DNA from: Bacillota bacterium
GTDB taxonomy: Bacteria > Bacillota > Ch66
DNA: 64,000 nucleotides
Reading direction: 5' to 3'
Assembly: GCA_013178045.1 (NCBI GenBank)
Contig: JABLXP010000004.1
Span: 62,001 to 126,000, forward strand
Shown: positions 8,344 through 17,473 of the stretch, piece after piece
How the letters are laid out: every line of letters begins with the position of its first letter
Position numbering within the stretch: the stretch's first letter is position 1
Notes under the pieces: model-generated
Seen by the model: the letters and a program-made list of their open reading frames with translations, nothing else
What the model was told of the DNA's origin: nothing
The model's database searches: none
Made by a program: the position numbers and the translations under genes

Positions 8344-9816
8344 GTGAACCTGGAAGAATTAGTAAGAAGAATTAATGTTAAATCTATTAGCGGTGACCCT
8401 CGCATCGAGGTCACGGGAATTGCCTATGATTCGCGTCGAGTTCGACCGGGGATGGTGTTTGTCTGTATTACCGGGTTTAAAACCGACGGTCACCTGTACA
8501 TTGATAGTGCTGTTAATAACGGTGCGGTAGCGGTGGTGGTGGAAAAGGAGATTAATCCTCCAGCCGGCGTGGTGGTCATCCGGGTCGCCAACACCAGGTG
8601 GGCCCTGAGTGAGATGGGAGCAGCCTTTTATCAAGATCCCTCGCGTCAGCTCCGCATGGTTGGTGTAACAGGAACCAATGGCAAGACTACGACCACCCAC
8701 TTAATAGAAGCCATCCTCAAACAAGCTGGATATAAAGTCGGACTGATTGGCACGGTATACAACAAAATTGGTGATGAGGTTTTGCCAGTTGAGCACACGA
8801 CCCCAGAATCGCTCGACCTGCAAGAATTATTAGCCCGGATGGTCAAAGCTAAAATTGATGTGGCGGTAATGGAAGTCTCGTCACACGCACTGGCCTTAGA
8901 CCGCGTGAGTGGTTGCGAATACGACGTGGCTGTGTTTACCAATCTCACGCAAGATCACCTGGATTTTCATCAAAACTTAACTAACTATTTAGCGACCAAA
9001 TCTCGACTGTTTAGTGAACTTGGACAGCTCGATTTCAAGCGAACTCCTAAATACGCGGTAATTAATGCTGATGATCCCAATAGTTCTTATTTGATCGAAC
9101 GGACCAAGGTACCTGTCGTTACATATGGAGTAAGCCGAGCTGCGACGGTGACGGCGCGGGAGGTTGTGGTTACACCCCGGGGTACATCGATGGTGGTCAA
9201 TTACCCAGCAGGTGAATTTCTGCTCTGCCTGCAGTTGACCGGTTTGTTCAATGTCTATAACGCCCTGGCGGCTGTTTGTGTCGGCTGGCAAGAAGGGGTT
9301 TCTATAGGGGACATTCAAACGGCCTTGCAGGCGGTAACCGGTGTACCAGGGAGATTTGAATTGATTGACTGTGGTCAGGAGTTCACCGTTATCGTTGATT
9401 ACGCCCACACCCCTGATGGTTTGGAGAACATCTTGCAGACGGCTCGTGAGATCACGTCTGGGCGGGTGCTGACGGTATTTGGTTGTGGCGGGGATCGCGA
9501 CCGGACGAAACGCCCATTGATGGGTGAGGTTGCGGGCCGTTATAGTGATTTTACGGTCATTACCAGTGATAATCCGCGGACTGAGGACCCCCTGAAGATT
9601 ATTGAGGATATAATCCCTGGCATGGCAAAAGTGAGTGACCAGTATGAGGTTATTCCGGACCGCCGAGCGGCCATAGCTGCCGCATTGCAGAAAGCCAGGC
9701 CGGGCGATCTGGTAGTAATTGCCGGAAAAGGTCACGAGACATACCAGATCATTGGTAATCAGGTTTTTCCTTTTGATGACCGGGAAGTGGCCCGAGAAAT
9801 CCTGAGGAGCATGTAA
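8344..9816 (+). CDS. murE: UDP-MurNAc-tripeptide synthetase (meso-DAP adding)
   Basis: MurE adds the third amino acid to UDP-MurNAc-L-Ala-D-Glu with ATP. The 490-residue protein has the N-terminal substrate domain (AYDSRRVRPGMVFV), the ATP site VGVTGTNGKTTTTH, the VMEVSSHAL motif and the C-terminal DNPRTEDP motif, whose Asn and Arg are typical of enzymes that add meso-diaminopimelate rather than lysine. GTG 8344 is preceded by ACAGGAGG at 8329-8336. A TTGACA at 8282-8287 with an A/T-rich region downstream may be an internal promoter in the gap after the penicillin-binding protein; its -10 box is poor. Confidence 0.97.
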   Translation: MNLEELVRRINVKSISGDPRIEVTGIAYDSRRVRPGMVFVCITGFKTDGHLYIDSAVNNGAVAVVVEKEINPPAGVVVIRVANTRWALSEMGAAFYQDPSRQLRMVGVTGTNGKTTTTHLIEAILKQAGYKVGLIGTVYNKIGDEVLPVEHTTPESLDLQELLARMVKAKIDVAVMEVSSHALALDRVSGCEYDVAVFTNLTQDHLDFHQNLTNYLATKSRLFSELGQLDFKRTPKYAVINADDPNSSYLIERTKVPVVTYGVSRAATVTAREVVVTPRGTSMVVNYPAGEFLLCLQLTGLFNVYNALAAVCVGWQEGVSIGDIQTALQAVTGVPGRFELIDCGQEFTVIVDYAHTPDGLENILQTAREITSGRVLTVFGCGGDRDRTKRPLMGEVAGRYSDFTVITSDNPRTEDPLKIIEDIIPGMAKVSDQYEVIPDRRAAIAAALQKARPGDLVVIAGKGHETYQIIGNQVFPFDDREVAREILRSM

Positions 9817-9818
9817 AT

Positions 9819-11204
9819 ATGGAAGAAATGTTGGTGTCAACACTTTGCCAGGCTGTGGCTGGTGAACTTCTGCAAGGAGAGCCGGAGGCAAGATTTTGCG
9901 GCGTCGGCACCGATAGCCGGCAAATCCAGCCGGGAGAGTTGTTTATTGCCCTGCGAGGTGAACGTTTTAATGGGCACGCTTTTGTTGCATCGGCCCTGGC
10001 CGCCGGTGCCGCGGGTGCAGTTGTTTCTGAACAGGTGGAAGTAGCGGCGGAAGACCGGGGGAAACCGTTGGTCCGCGTGGCGGATACGCGTCAGGCCCTA
10101 CAACAGTTGGCGCAATACTACCGTCAGCTGTTTAATATCCCAGTGATTGGTGTGACCGGCAGTACTGGCAAAACCACCACGAAAGATATGATCGCGGCGG
10201 TTTTATCAGAACGCTGGTTAACCTTAAAAACCGCTGGCAATTTTAATAATGAAATCGGCTTACCGCTTACTCTGCTGAAGTTAACGTCCAGGCACCAGGC
10301 AGCGGTAATTGAAATGGCCATGCGGGGACGGGGAGAGATCGCTGCTTTGTGTCAGATCGCTCAGCCGACGCTGGGGGTGATCACTAATATCGGCCATACG
10401 CATCTGGAATTGCTCGGCTCTCAGGCCAACATCGCCAGGGCCAAGGCTGAACTCCTCGAGGCTTTGCCTCCTGATGGAGTGGCGATCCTTAACGGAGACG
10501 ATTTCCAGGTTCGCGAAATCAGCCGTTATGCTCCAGGACGCGTCTTTTTCTATGGTCTCGAACAACCAGCGGAGATTATGGCGCGCAACATCCAACTGCT
10601 GGGTAAAGACGGAAGCCGGTTCACCGTCCAGATCGCGGGAATGACGGCTGACGTTCATTTACCCATTCCGGGGGTACATAACGTACTCAATGCTCTGGCG
10701 GCGGTGGGAGTGGGATATAATCTCGGTTTAACCTTAGAGGAAATAGCCAGCGGGCTTCGTAAGGTGCGGCTTTCTGCTATGCGACTGCAGATCGAGAGCG
10801 GGCGAGAAGGCTTGACCGTGATCAATGATGCGTATAACGCTAACCCCCAGTCAATGAAAGCAGCCTTGCACACCCTGGTCGAACTGGCGGACGGCCGCCG
10901 AACCATAGCGGTGCTGGGGAGTATGTTTGAGCTGGGGGCATACGCGGGGCCAGGCCACCGGGAAGTGGGTCGGCTGGCGGCGGAACTGGGAATTGATTAC
11001 CTGCTTACAGTGGGAGAACTGGCTGAGCAGATCGCGGCTGCCGCGCTCGAAGCCGGCCTTCCGGCTGAGCGGGTTGAGGCGGTAGCGAAAAACGAGGACG
11101 CCATTGTCCAGTTGCAACGAGTTTTAGACCCTCAGGATGTTGTTCTGGTTAAGGGCTCGCGGGGGATGAAGATGGAAGAGATTGTTCGCGCTCTTCTGGC
11201 TTAG
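9819..11204 (+). CDS. murF: UDP-MurNAc-tripeptide-D-Ala-D-Ala ligase
   Basis: MurF completes the UDP-MurNAc-pentapeptide by adding D-Ala-D-Ala with ATP. The 461-residue protein shows the N-terminal domain (GVGTDSRQIQPGELFIALRG), the P-loop VIGVTGSTGKTTTKD, the metal-site segment VIEMAMRGRGEI, TNIGHTHLE and the C-terminal INDAYNANPQSM motif. ATG 9819 follows the murE stop codon directly, so the two genes are translationally linked. Length and order match the family. Confidence 0.97.
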   Translation: MEEMLVSTLCQAVAGELLQGEPEARFCGVGTDSRQIQPGELFIALRGERFNGHAFVASALAAGAAGAVVSEQVEVAAEDRGKPLVRVADTRQALQQLAQYYRQLFNIPVIGVTGSTGKTTTKDMIAAVLSERWLTLKTAGNFNNEIGLPLTLLKLTSRHQAAVIEMAMRGRGEIAALCQIAQPTLGVITNIGHTHLELLGSQANIARAKAELLEALPPDGVAILNGDDFQVREISRYAPGRVFFYGLEQPAEIMARNIQLLGKDGSRFTVQIAGMTADVHLPIPGVHNVLNALAAVGVGYNLGLTLEEIASGLRKVRLSAMRLQIESGREGLTVINDAYNANPQSMKAALHTLVELADGRRTIAVLGSMFELGAYAGPGHREVGRLAAELGIDYLLTVGELAEQIAAAALEAGLPAERVEAVAKNEDAIVQLQRVLDPQDVVLVKGSRGMKMEEIVRALLA

Positions 11205-11244
11205 TTACCCTTAGACGAAGCAATTCAATGGGGGTTAAGGGTCA

Positions 11245-12231
11245 ATGATCGAAAACGTCTTGTTCAAAAGCCTGTGTTCCTTTTTCGTGGCCTGGGTAAT
11301 TTGTCTAATTATCGGGCCTTTCCTTATCCCAATCTTGCGCCATCTGAAGTTTGGGCAACGTATTCGCGACGATGGTCCACAGGCGCACTTGCAAAAAGCG
11401 GGTACGCCGACGATGGGTGGGTTAATGTTTCTGGCAGCGATCACCACCGCAGCCATCTTCTTTAGTGAGCGCAACATGACTGTGTGGATCTTATTGACAA
11501 CAACTCTGGGTTACGGGTTGATTGGTTTTTTGGATGACTTTATTAAAGTGGTGAAAAAGCGGCCTCTGGGACTGAGAGCCAGGGAAAAGCTGGCTGGACA
11601 AATTGGCCTCGGTTTGCTGGTAGGTTTGTTGGCCGTAACCGAGCTTGGTCGGGGCACGGTGATTGGGGTTCCGTTAACTAGTATGACCTGGGATATGGGG
11701 TGGCTGTATATCCCGTTTGCGGCTTTTGTTGTTGTTAGTGCAGCGAATGCGGTCAACCTAACTGATGGTCTGGACGGACTGGCGGCGGGGACGGTGATGT
11801 TTGCTTCCCTGGCCTATGTCCTGATTGGCGTCATGACGGGTCTCCCGGAGACGGCCGTTTATGCGGGAGCTATGGCCGGTGGGTGTCTGGGTTTCTTAAA
11901 ATTCAATCGGCACCCGGCACAAATTTTTATGGGTGATACTGGCTCTCTGGCCCTTGGGGGGGCCCTGGCTGCTCTAGCAATTATAACCCGGACCGAACTG
12001 GTGCTGGTCGTGATCGGGGGTATATTTGTTATTGAAACCCTGTCAGTCATTTTGCAGGTGATCTCTTTCCGTTTAACCGGACGACGGATCTTCCTGATGA
12101 GCCCGTTGCATCACCACTTTGAGTTGGCGGGTTGGTCTGAAAAACGGGTAGTGTACACTTTTTGGGCGCTGGCGGCTGTCCTGGCTATTTTAGGGATCTT
12201 GAGTTTGCATAACTTTCCATATGAAGGGTAG
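11245..12231 (+). CDS. mraY: Phospho-N-acetylmuramoyl-pentapeptide transferase
   Basis: MraY is the integral membrane enzyme that transfers phospho-MurNAc-pentapeptide onto undecaprenyl phosphate to make lipid I. The 328-residue protein has about ten membrane segments and the family motifs GTPTMGGLMF, FLDDFIKV (catalytic Asp pair), NAVNLTDGLDGLA, FMGDTGSLALGG and the PLHHHFELAGW motif near the end. ATG 11245 follows GGGGGTTAAGGG. It lies 41 bases after murF within the cluster. Confidence 0.97.
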   Translation: MIENVLFKSLCSFFVAWVICLIIGPFLIPILRHLKFGQRIRDDGPQAHLQKAGTPTMGGLMFLAAITTAAIFFSERNMTVWILLTTTLGYGLIGFLDDFIKVVKKRPLGLRAREKLAGQIGLGLLVGLLAVTELGRGTVIGVPLTSMTWDMGWLYIPFAAFVVVSAANAVNLTDGLDGLAAGTVMFASLAYVLIGVMTGLPETAVYAGAMAGGCLGFLKFNRHPAQIFMGDTGSLALGGALAALAIITRTELVLVVIGGIFVIETLSVILQVISFRLTGRRIFLMSPLHHHFELAGWSEKRVVYTFWALAAVLAILGILSLHNFPYEG

Positions 12232-12242
12232 GTTGATTAACA

Positions 12243-13601
12243 GTGGAAGTACAGAACAAAAAAATCCTGGTTATTGGACTTGGACGAAGCGGACTGGCGG
12301 CGGCGAAGGTTCTTCACCACCGGGGGGCCATGGTGACGGCCTGTGATGTTAAGACAGAAGAGCAATTGGGGGCGGTGGTTTCAGAACTCAAGCAGTCGGG
12401 AATTACTGTGTGGGCTGGGGGTTACCCTCCTGTCAGCCCAGCCAGTACCGATTTGATCGTTATTAGCCCCGGAGTACCGTTGACGATTCCTCCCGTGCAG
12501 CAAGCGCTGGCCGATAATATCCCTATTTTGAGTGAGTTAGAACTGGCCTACCGGTTTTCTCCTGCTTCCTTTGTGGCGATAACTGGGACCAACGGTAAGA
12601 CTACAACTACGGCTCTGATCGGGCAAATTCTTCAGGAGGCTGGCTTCCCGGTTTTAGTGGGAGGCAATATTGGCCTTCCCCTAATCGAAGAAGTCACGAA
12701 ACTGACCCCAGCGCACGTGGTGGTGGCTGAGGTGAGCAGTTTTCAATTAGAACGTAGCGAGGAATTTCGACCGAAAGTGGCCGTGATCCTGAATATAACG
12801 CCGGACCATCTTGACCGACATGGCACCATGGACGAGTACACCCGGGCAAAGGCGAAAATATTCGCGCGTCAGCAGCCAGGTGATTTTACCGTGCTCAATT
12901 ATGATGACAAAATCGTCCGCGGTTTGGCTGACCAGGTACCTGGACAGGTGATTTTCTTCAGCCGGAAACAAGAATTAAACGAAGGTGTTTTTGTCCGAAG
13001 CGGTCAGGTAGTTGTCAGGATGGACGAGATAGAAACAGTCATCTGTCCTACGCTGGAGATCGGGATCAAGGGGGCCCATAACCTGGAGAATGCCCTGGCG
13101 GCGGTAGGTGCAACTTGGGTCCTGGGAGTGACGCCGGAGAGCCTTGCCCACTCACTCCGCAAGTTCCCGGGTGTGCCGCACCGGCTAGAATTTGTCGCGG
13201 AGATTAATGGTGTGAAATACATCAATGATTCCAAAGGGACTAATCCCGATGCGGCCATGAAGGCACTGGACGTTTATAGCGAACCGATTGTGCTGATCGC
13301 CGGCGGAAAGAACAAAGGCAGTGATTTTACTGAATTTGCTCAGATGATCCGACATAAGGTTAAGGACCTGGTGCTGGTTGGCCAGGCTTCAGGGGCTATC
13401 CGCCAGGCGGTAGAAAAAACAGGTTTTACCAATATACATCAGGCGACTACTTTCCCTGAAGCAGTGATCATGGCCTCAAAACTGGCTGAGCCTGGGGACG
13501 TGGTTTTACTATCTCCAGCCTGCGCCAGTTGGGATATGTTTAACAATTTTGAGGAGCGAGGCGATTTGTTCAAGCAGGTAGTGCGGTCCTTGAGGGGGTA
13601 G
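12243..13601 (+). CDS. murD: UDP-MurNAc-L-alanine-D-glutamate ligase
   Basis: MurD adds D-glutamate to UDP-MurNAc-L-alanine with ATP in the cytoplasm. The 452-residue protein has the N-terminal nucleotide-sugar fold (ILVIGLGRSGLAAAK), the ATP motif AITGTNGKTTTTA, VVAEVSSFQLE, NITPDHLDRHGTM with the metal-binding His, and the C-terminal ligase domain with YINDSKGTNPDA and LLSPACASWDMF. GTG 12243 is only 12 bases after mraY. Everything visible is normal for the family. Confidence 0.97.
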   Translation: MEVQNKKILVIGLGRSGLAAAKVLHHRGAMVTACDVKTEEQLGAVVSELKQSGITVWAGGYPPVSPASTDLIVISPGVPLTIPPVQQALADNIPILSELELAYRFSPASFVAITGTNGKTTTTALIGQILQEAGFPVLVGGNIGLPLIEEVTKLTPAHVVVAEVSSFQLERSEEFRPKVAVILNITPDHLDRHGTMDEYTRAKAKIFARQQPGDFTVLNYDDKIVRGLADQVPGQVIFFSRKQELNEGVFVRSGQVVVRMDEIETVICPTLEIGIKGAHNLENALAAVGATWVLGVTPESLAHSLRKFPGVPHRLEFVAEINGVKYINDSKGTNPDAAMKALDVYSEPIVLIAGGKNKGSDFTEFAQMIRHKVKDLVLVGQASGAIRQAVEKTGFTNIHQATTFPEAVIMASKLAEPGDVVLLSPACASWDMFNNFEERGDLFKQVVRSLRG

Positions 13602-13605
13602 GGCC

Positions 13606-14709
13606 ATGCGTTTGCCGAGAAAGTCACCTGACTTTATCATTTTTCTGGTGACGATTCTTCTCCTGTCAATTGGCGTGATCATGGTTTTTAGCGCCAGTGC
13701 GGTTAAGGCTGGGATTAATTATAATGATGAATATTATTTCTTGAAAAGACAACTACTCTGGAGCGTTATCGGTATCCTGGCGATGATTTCGATGATGAAT
13801 ATTGATTATTACCGTTTAAAGCGGTTTGCCGGCTCCATTTTGCTGATTGGACTTTTTTGCCTGGTGCTGGTTCTGGTCCCCGGTGTGGGTAAAGGGGCTA
13901 AAGGAGCGATCCGCTGGGTGGGAATTGGCCCACTGACTTTTCAACCCTCTGAAGTCATGAAGCTGTGCCTGGTTTTCTTTATGGCCAAAAGTCTAAGTAA
14001 TTATCAAGACCGGATTCAGTCTTTTGTTGGTGGGGTTCTCCCGCACTTGGCTATTGTGGGGGTAGTGGCCGGCCTGGTCATGCTCCAACCCGACCTGGGA
14101 ACGGCCGTGACTATTTGTGGCACAACCTTTTTGTTGTTGTTTGCCGCCGGGGCGCGTACCAGTCATTTAGTTTTTTTGGCTCTGATGGGCATAGCTCTGG
14201 TTGCGGTGGCGAGCGTAACGGCTTCATACCGCATGGAACGCTGGATCGCTTTCCTTGATCCCTGGAAATATGCCCTGGATGAAGGGTTTCAGACCATTCA
14301 GTCGCTATACGCAATCGGGTCCGGGGGATTGTTGGGGATGGGCCTTGGCCGGAGCCGGCAGAAGTTATTCTATTTACCTGAGCAGCACACCGACTTCATC
14401 TTTGCGATCCTGGGTGAAGAACTGGGCTTCATCGGCGCCGTCCTGGTGGTGGCTCTGTTTTTCCTCTTCGCGTGGCGGGGGTTAAGAGTGGCGATAACCT
14501 GTCCAGATTCCTTTGGCAGTTTGCTGGCTACTGGCATCACCTGCATGATTTCCTTACAGGCGATTATTAATATTGGTGTGGTGTCAGGTAGCCTGCCGGT
14601 TACTGGCATCACTCTGCCGTTTCTGAGCTACGGAGGCTCGTCATTGTTGTTTACGATGATCGGGGTGGGGATACTCTTAAATATTTCGCGGTACACTACG
14701 GCAAAGTAA
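13606..14709 (+). CDS. ftsW: SEDS peptidoglycan polymerase FtsW/SpoVE
   Basis: This is a polytopic membrane glycosyltransferase of the SEDS family that polymerises lipid II at the septum together with a class B penicillin-binding protein. The 367-residue protein has about ten membrane spans and the conserved segments KRQLLWSVIG, GIGPLTFQPSE, MLQPDLGTA (with the functionally important Asp), EQHTDFIFAILGEELG and GITLPFLSYGGSS. In sporulating Firmicutes the copy at this place between murD and murG is called spoVE. It cannot be told from sequence alone whether it serves vegetative division, spores, or both. ATG 13606 is 4 bases after murD. Confidence 0.94.
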   Translation: MRLPRKSPDFIIFLVTILLLSIGVIMVFSASAVKAGINYNDEYYFLKRQLLWSVIGILAMISMMNIDYYRLKRFAGSILLIGLFCLVLVLVPGVGKGAKGAIRWVGIGPLTFQPSEVMKLCLVFFMAKSLSNYQDRIQSFVGGVLPHLAIVGVVAGLVMLQPDLGTAVTICGTTFLLLFAAGARTSHLVFLALMGIALVAVASVTASYRMERWIAFLDPWKYALDEGFQTIQSLYAIGSGGLLGMGLGRSRQKLFYLPEQHTDFIFAILGEELGFIGAVLVVALFFLFAWRGLRVAITCPDSFGSLLATGITCMISLQAIINIGVVSGSLPVTGITLPFLSYGGSSLLFTMIGVGILLNISRYTTAK

Positions 14710-14762
14710 TCATTAAGAGCTGGTATGAAGACCAATACTTTCAACGTTTGGAGGTACCGACT

Positions 14763-15878
14763 GTGCGGGTGGTCTTAACTGGAGGCGGGACGGGCGGACA
14801 TATTTACCCAGCCCTGGCGATCGCCCGGGGTCTGAAGGAAAGCCAACCAAAGGTGAAGATTCTTTTTGTTGGGACCCAACAGGGGATGGAGGCTACAATT
14901 GTTCCCAAGGAGGGGTACCGTTTCCGCACCGTCACCGCGGAAGGGCTGGAGCGCCGTGTGTCTTGGCGAATAATTAAGACCGGCGTTAAGTTAATTAAAG
15001 GTTTTATTGAGGCTTATCGAGTTTTGCGTGATTTTCAGCCGACAGTGGTCGTCGGCACCGGTGGATATGTGTGCGGCCCGGTGGTCATGGTAGCCAGCCT
15101 GATGGGGTTACCAACGGTAATCCATGAGCAAAACGCGTTACCAGGCATTACTAACCGCTTTCTGGCGGGACGAGTTGATCGGGTTCTGACTACTTTTCCT
15201 GATTCGGTTCGCCATTTTCCTAAATCAGCCAGAGTATTTGTGACCGGGCTTCCGATTCGGTCGGAAATCCTGCGGGTTACTCGGGAGGTGGGGGCGCGCT
15301 GCCTGAAAATTGATCCCGCTAAGTTTACCCTGCTGGTGGTGGGAGGCAGCCGGGGGGCGCAGAGCATCAACCGGGCCATGGGTCAGGTCTTACTAGCCTG
15401 GCAGAATCGGCATGACCGGCAGATCGTTTTTGTTACCGGGCAGGCTGGTTATGACGATACAATGGCCAATCTCCAGGAAATGGGTATAGATTTGGCGAAA
15501 TGTGGGAATATTATGGTTACCCCTTATGTATATGATATGGAGAACGCTCTGGCGGTGGCCGATCTGGTGGTATGCCGGGCAGGCGCGGCTACACTGGCGG
15601 AGATTACCGCTAAAGGGATTCCCGCTGTCTTGATCCCTTATCCTTTTGCCGCGGAAAACCACCAGGAGTTTAACGCCCGCTCTCTGGTTGAGCGCGGGGC
15701 GGCGGAATTGATCCTTGACCGGGAATTGTCGGGAGAACGGCTGCTTGGTGTTCTTGATCGGCTGTTCAGCGATCGGAAAAGGCTGGCACGCATGGCGGCT
15801 GCTTCGAAAAGCTGTGGACAACCAGACGCCCTGGATGAGATTATTAACCACATTAAGGAAGTAAGTCGAAAAAGCTAA
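14763..15878 (+). CDS. murG: Lipid II synthase MurG (UDP-GlcNAc transferase)
   Basis: MurG is the membrane-associated enzyme that adds GlcNAc to lipid I to give lipid II. The 371-residue protein begins MRVVLTGGGTGGHIYPALA, with the glycine-rich loop that contacts the lipid-linked acceptor, and has a second glycine-rich loop in TLLVVGGSRGAQSIN and the donor-binding segment CRAGAATLAEI. A TTG at 14748 would add five residues, but the sequence TTGGAGGT there is the ribosome binding site for GTG 14763, seven bases further on. The gene belongs to the dcw cluster. Confidence 0.96.
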   Translation: MRVVLTGGGTGGHIYPALAIARGLKESQPKVKILFVGTQQGMEATIVPKEGYRFRTVTAEGLERRVSWRIIKTGVKLIKGFIEAYRVLRDFQPTVVVGTGGYVCGPVVMVASLMGLPTVIHEQNALPGITNRFLAGRVDRVLTTFPDSVRHFPKSARVFVTGLPIRSEILRVTREVGARCLKIDPAKFTLLVVGGSRGAQSINRAMGQVLLAWQNRHDRQIVFVTGQAGYDDTMANLQEMGIDLAKCGNIMVTPYVYDMENALAVADLVVCRAGAATLAEITAKGIPAVLIPYPFAAENHQEFNARSLVERGAAELILDRELSGERLLGVLDRLFSDRKRLARMAAASKSCGQPDALDEIINHIKEVSRKS

Positions 15879-16060
15879 ACATTGGCCGTCGGGATTGGAC
15901 AAGCCTGTGGGTTGTAACACCTGTTTTTTTATTTGCATAAGATATTGTTGCAAAGGCTATGATTGTATCTACATTTAATACCGCTTGGGTCTTATTTTGA
16001 CCGGGAAGGTGAATTTTCCAGGGACTGCGTTCAGACTTAGGCGGGAAGGAGTGACGGATC

Positions 16061-17452
16061 GTGCTAAAAACAGCAGGCGAGTGGTATCATTTTGTCGGTA
16101 TTGGGGGAACTGGTATGAGTGGAATCGCCAGGGTTCTGCTCCAGGCTGGTTATCGGGTGAGTGGTTCAGACCTCGCCAGTAATGATACGACCAGCAAGCT
16201 GGCTCAACTCGGTGCCACGGTTTACCAGGGACATACCGCTGCACATATTAGCGATGGGATCGATGCAGTGATTGTGTCATCCGCGGTACCGTCCAGCAAT
16301 GAAGAAGTTCTGGCTGCCAGAAAGAAAAATATCCCCATTGTCCACCGCGGTGAAATGTTGGCCTCTCTAATGGAGGCTCGTCAAGGAATCGCTGTAGCCG
16401 GGGCCCACGGTAAAACCACAACCACGGCCATGGTCGCCCTGGCTCTTGAACGTAATGGGCTAGATCCCACGATCATTGTGGGTGGTGATTTAAACGAACT
16501 GCAGGGTAACGCCAAGTTAGGTCAGGGGGAGTATCTGGTGGCTGAAGCAGATGAAAGCGATGGCTCGTTTCTTCTCCTGCGGCCGAAAATAGCGGTGGTG
16601 ACCAACATCGAGAATGACCATCTGGATCACTATCGGACAGTGGAAAACATAGTTCAGGCTTTTCGTGAATTTGTCGGACATGTGCCAGCAGACGGCCTGG
16701 CGCTGCTGTGTGCTGATGACCCTCGAGTAAGAGAAATCGCCGATAACTGCCCCAAACACTGCCTGACCTATGGTGTTACCAGCGCCGCTGATTTTATTGC
16801 GCGAGACATTGTTACCCAGAGTTTGTCGACTCAGGCCCAAATTTATTACCGCGGTCGCCGACTGGGCAAGCTCAGCCTGAGCATACCCGGGGTCCATAAT
16901 GTGTTAAACTCCCTGGCCGCGATAGCAGTAGGCCTTGAACTCGGCCTAGATTTTCAGAACGTCGCTGATGCCTTGCACACCTTTCGGGGGGTTCACCGCC
17001 GTTTCGAAATTCTGGGTGAAGTTCGGGGGATCACCGTGGTTGACGATTACGCTCACCACCCAACAGAGATCAAGGCCACATTAAAAGCAGCTCGACAGAC
17101 TGAAGCCAAACGAGTAATTGTCGTATTTCAACCACACCGGTACACCCGAACTTATTATCTGCAAGACGAGTTTGGTACGGCATTTAGCGATGCCCACGTG
17201 ATCATCATCAATGAAATATACTCGGCCGGTGAAGCGCCAATTGCGGGGGTAACGGCTGAACTCCTGGTGCGGTCGATTGAAAAGTTCGAACAAAGGCCGG
17301 TGATTTACCTTCCAGAGAAAGAGATGATTATAGATTACCTGGAAAAGAACGCGACTGCTGGTGATCTGATCTTGACCATGGGCGCGGGTAATATTTGGCA
17401 AGTAGGGGTAGAATTGGTGAAACGATTGCGAGGTGACAGCCCATTAAGTTAA
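16061..17452 (+). CDS. murC: UDP-N-acetylmuramate-L-alanine ligase
   Basis: MurC starts the peptide stem by adding L-alanine to UDP-MurNAc with ATP. The 463-residue protein has the N-terminal motif YHFVGIGGTGMSGIAR, the P-loop AGAHGKTTTTAMV, the VAEADESDGSFL motif, TNIENDHLDHY and the C-terminal DDYAHHPTEIKATL segment. GTG 16061 follows GGGAAGGAG. In many Firmicutes murB lies next to murC; here the next gene is murA and no murB is present. Confidence 0.96.
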   Translation: MLKTAGEWYHFVGIGGTGMSGIARVLLQAGYRVSGSDLASNDTTSKLAQLGATVYQGHTAAHISDGIDAVIVSSAVPSSNEEVLAARKKNIPIVHRGEMLASLMEARQGIAVAGAHGKTTTTAMVALALERNGLDPTIIVGGDLNELQGNAKLGQGEYLVAEADESDGSFLLLRPKIAVVTNIENDHLDHYRTVENIVQAFREFVGHVPADGLALLCADDPRVREIADNCPKHCLTYGVTSAADFIARDIVTQSLSTQAQIYYRGRRLGKLSLSIPGVHNVLNSLAAIAVGLELGLDFQNVADALHTFRGVHRRFEILGEVRGITVVDDYAHHPTEIKATLKAARQTEAKRVIVVFQPHRYTRTYYLQDEFGTAFSDAHVIIINEIYSAGEAPIAGVTAELLVRSIEKFEQRPVIYLPEKEMIIDYLEKNATAGDLILTMGAGNIWQVGVELVKRLRGDSPLS

Positions 17453-17473
17453 AGCAGAATTGGAGGTAGAGGC

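Noticed and set aside
8989-9891. A 300-codon open frame on the minus strand
   Set aside because: It is antisense to murE, has no start context and no protein family resemblance; a long shadow caused by codon use.
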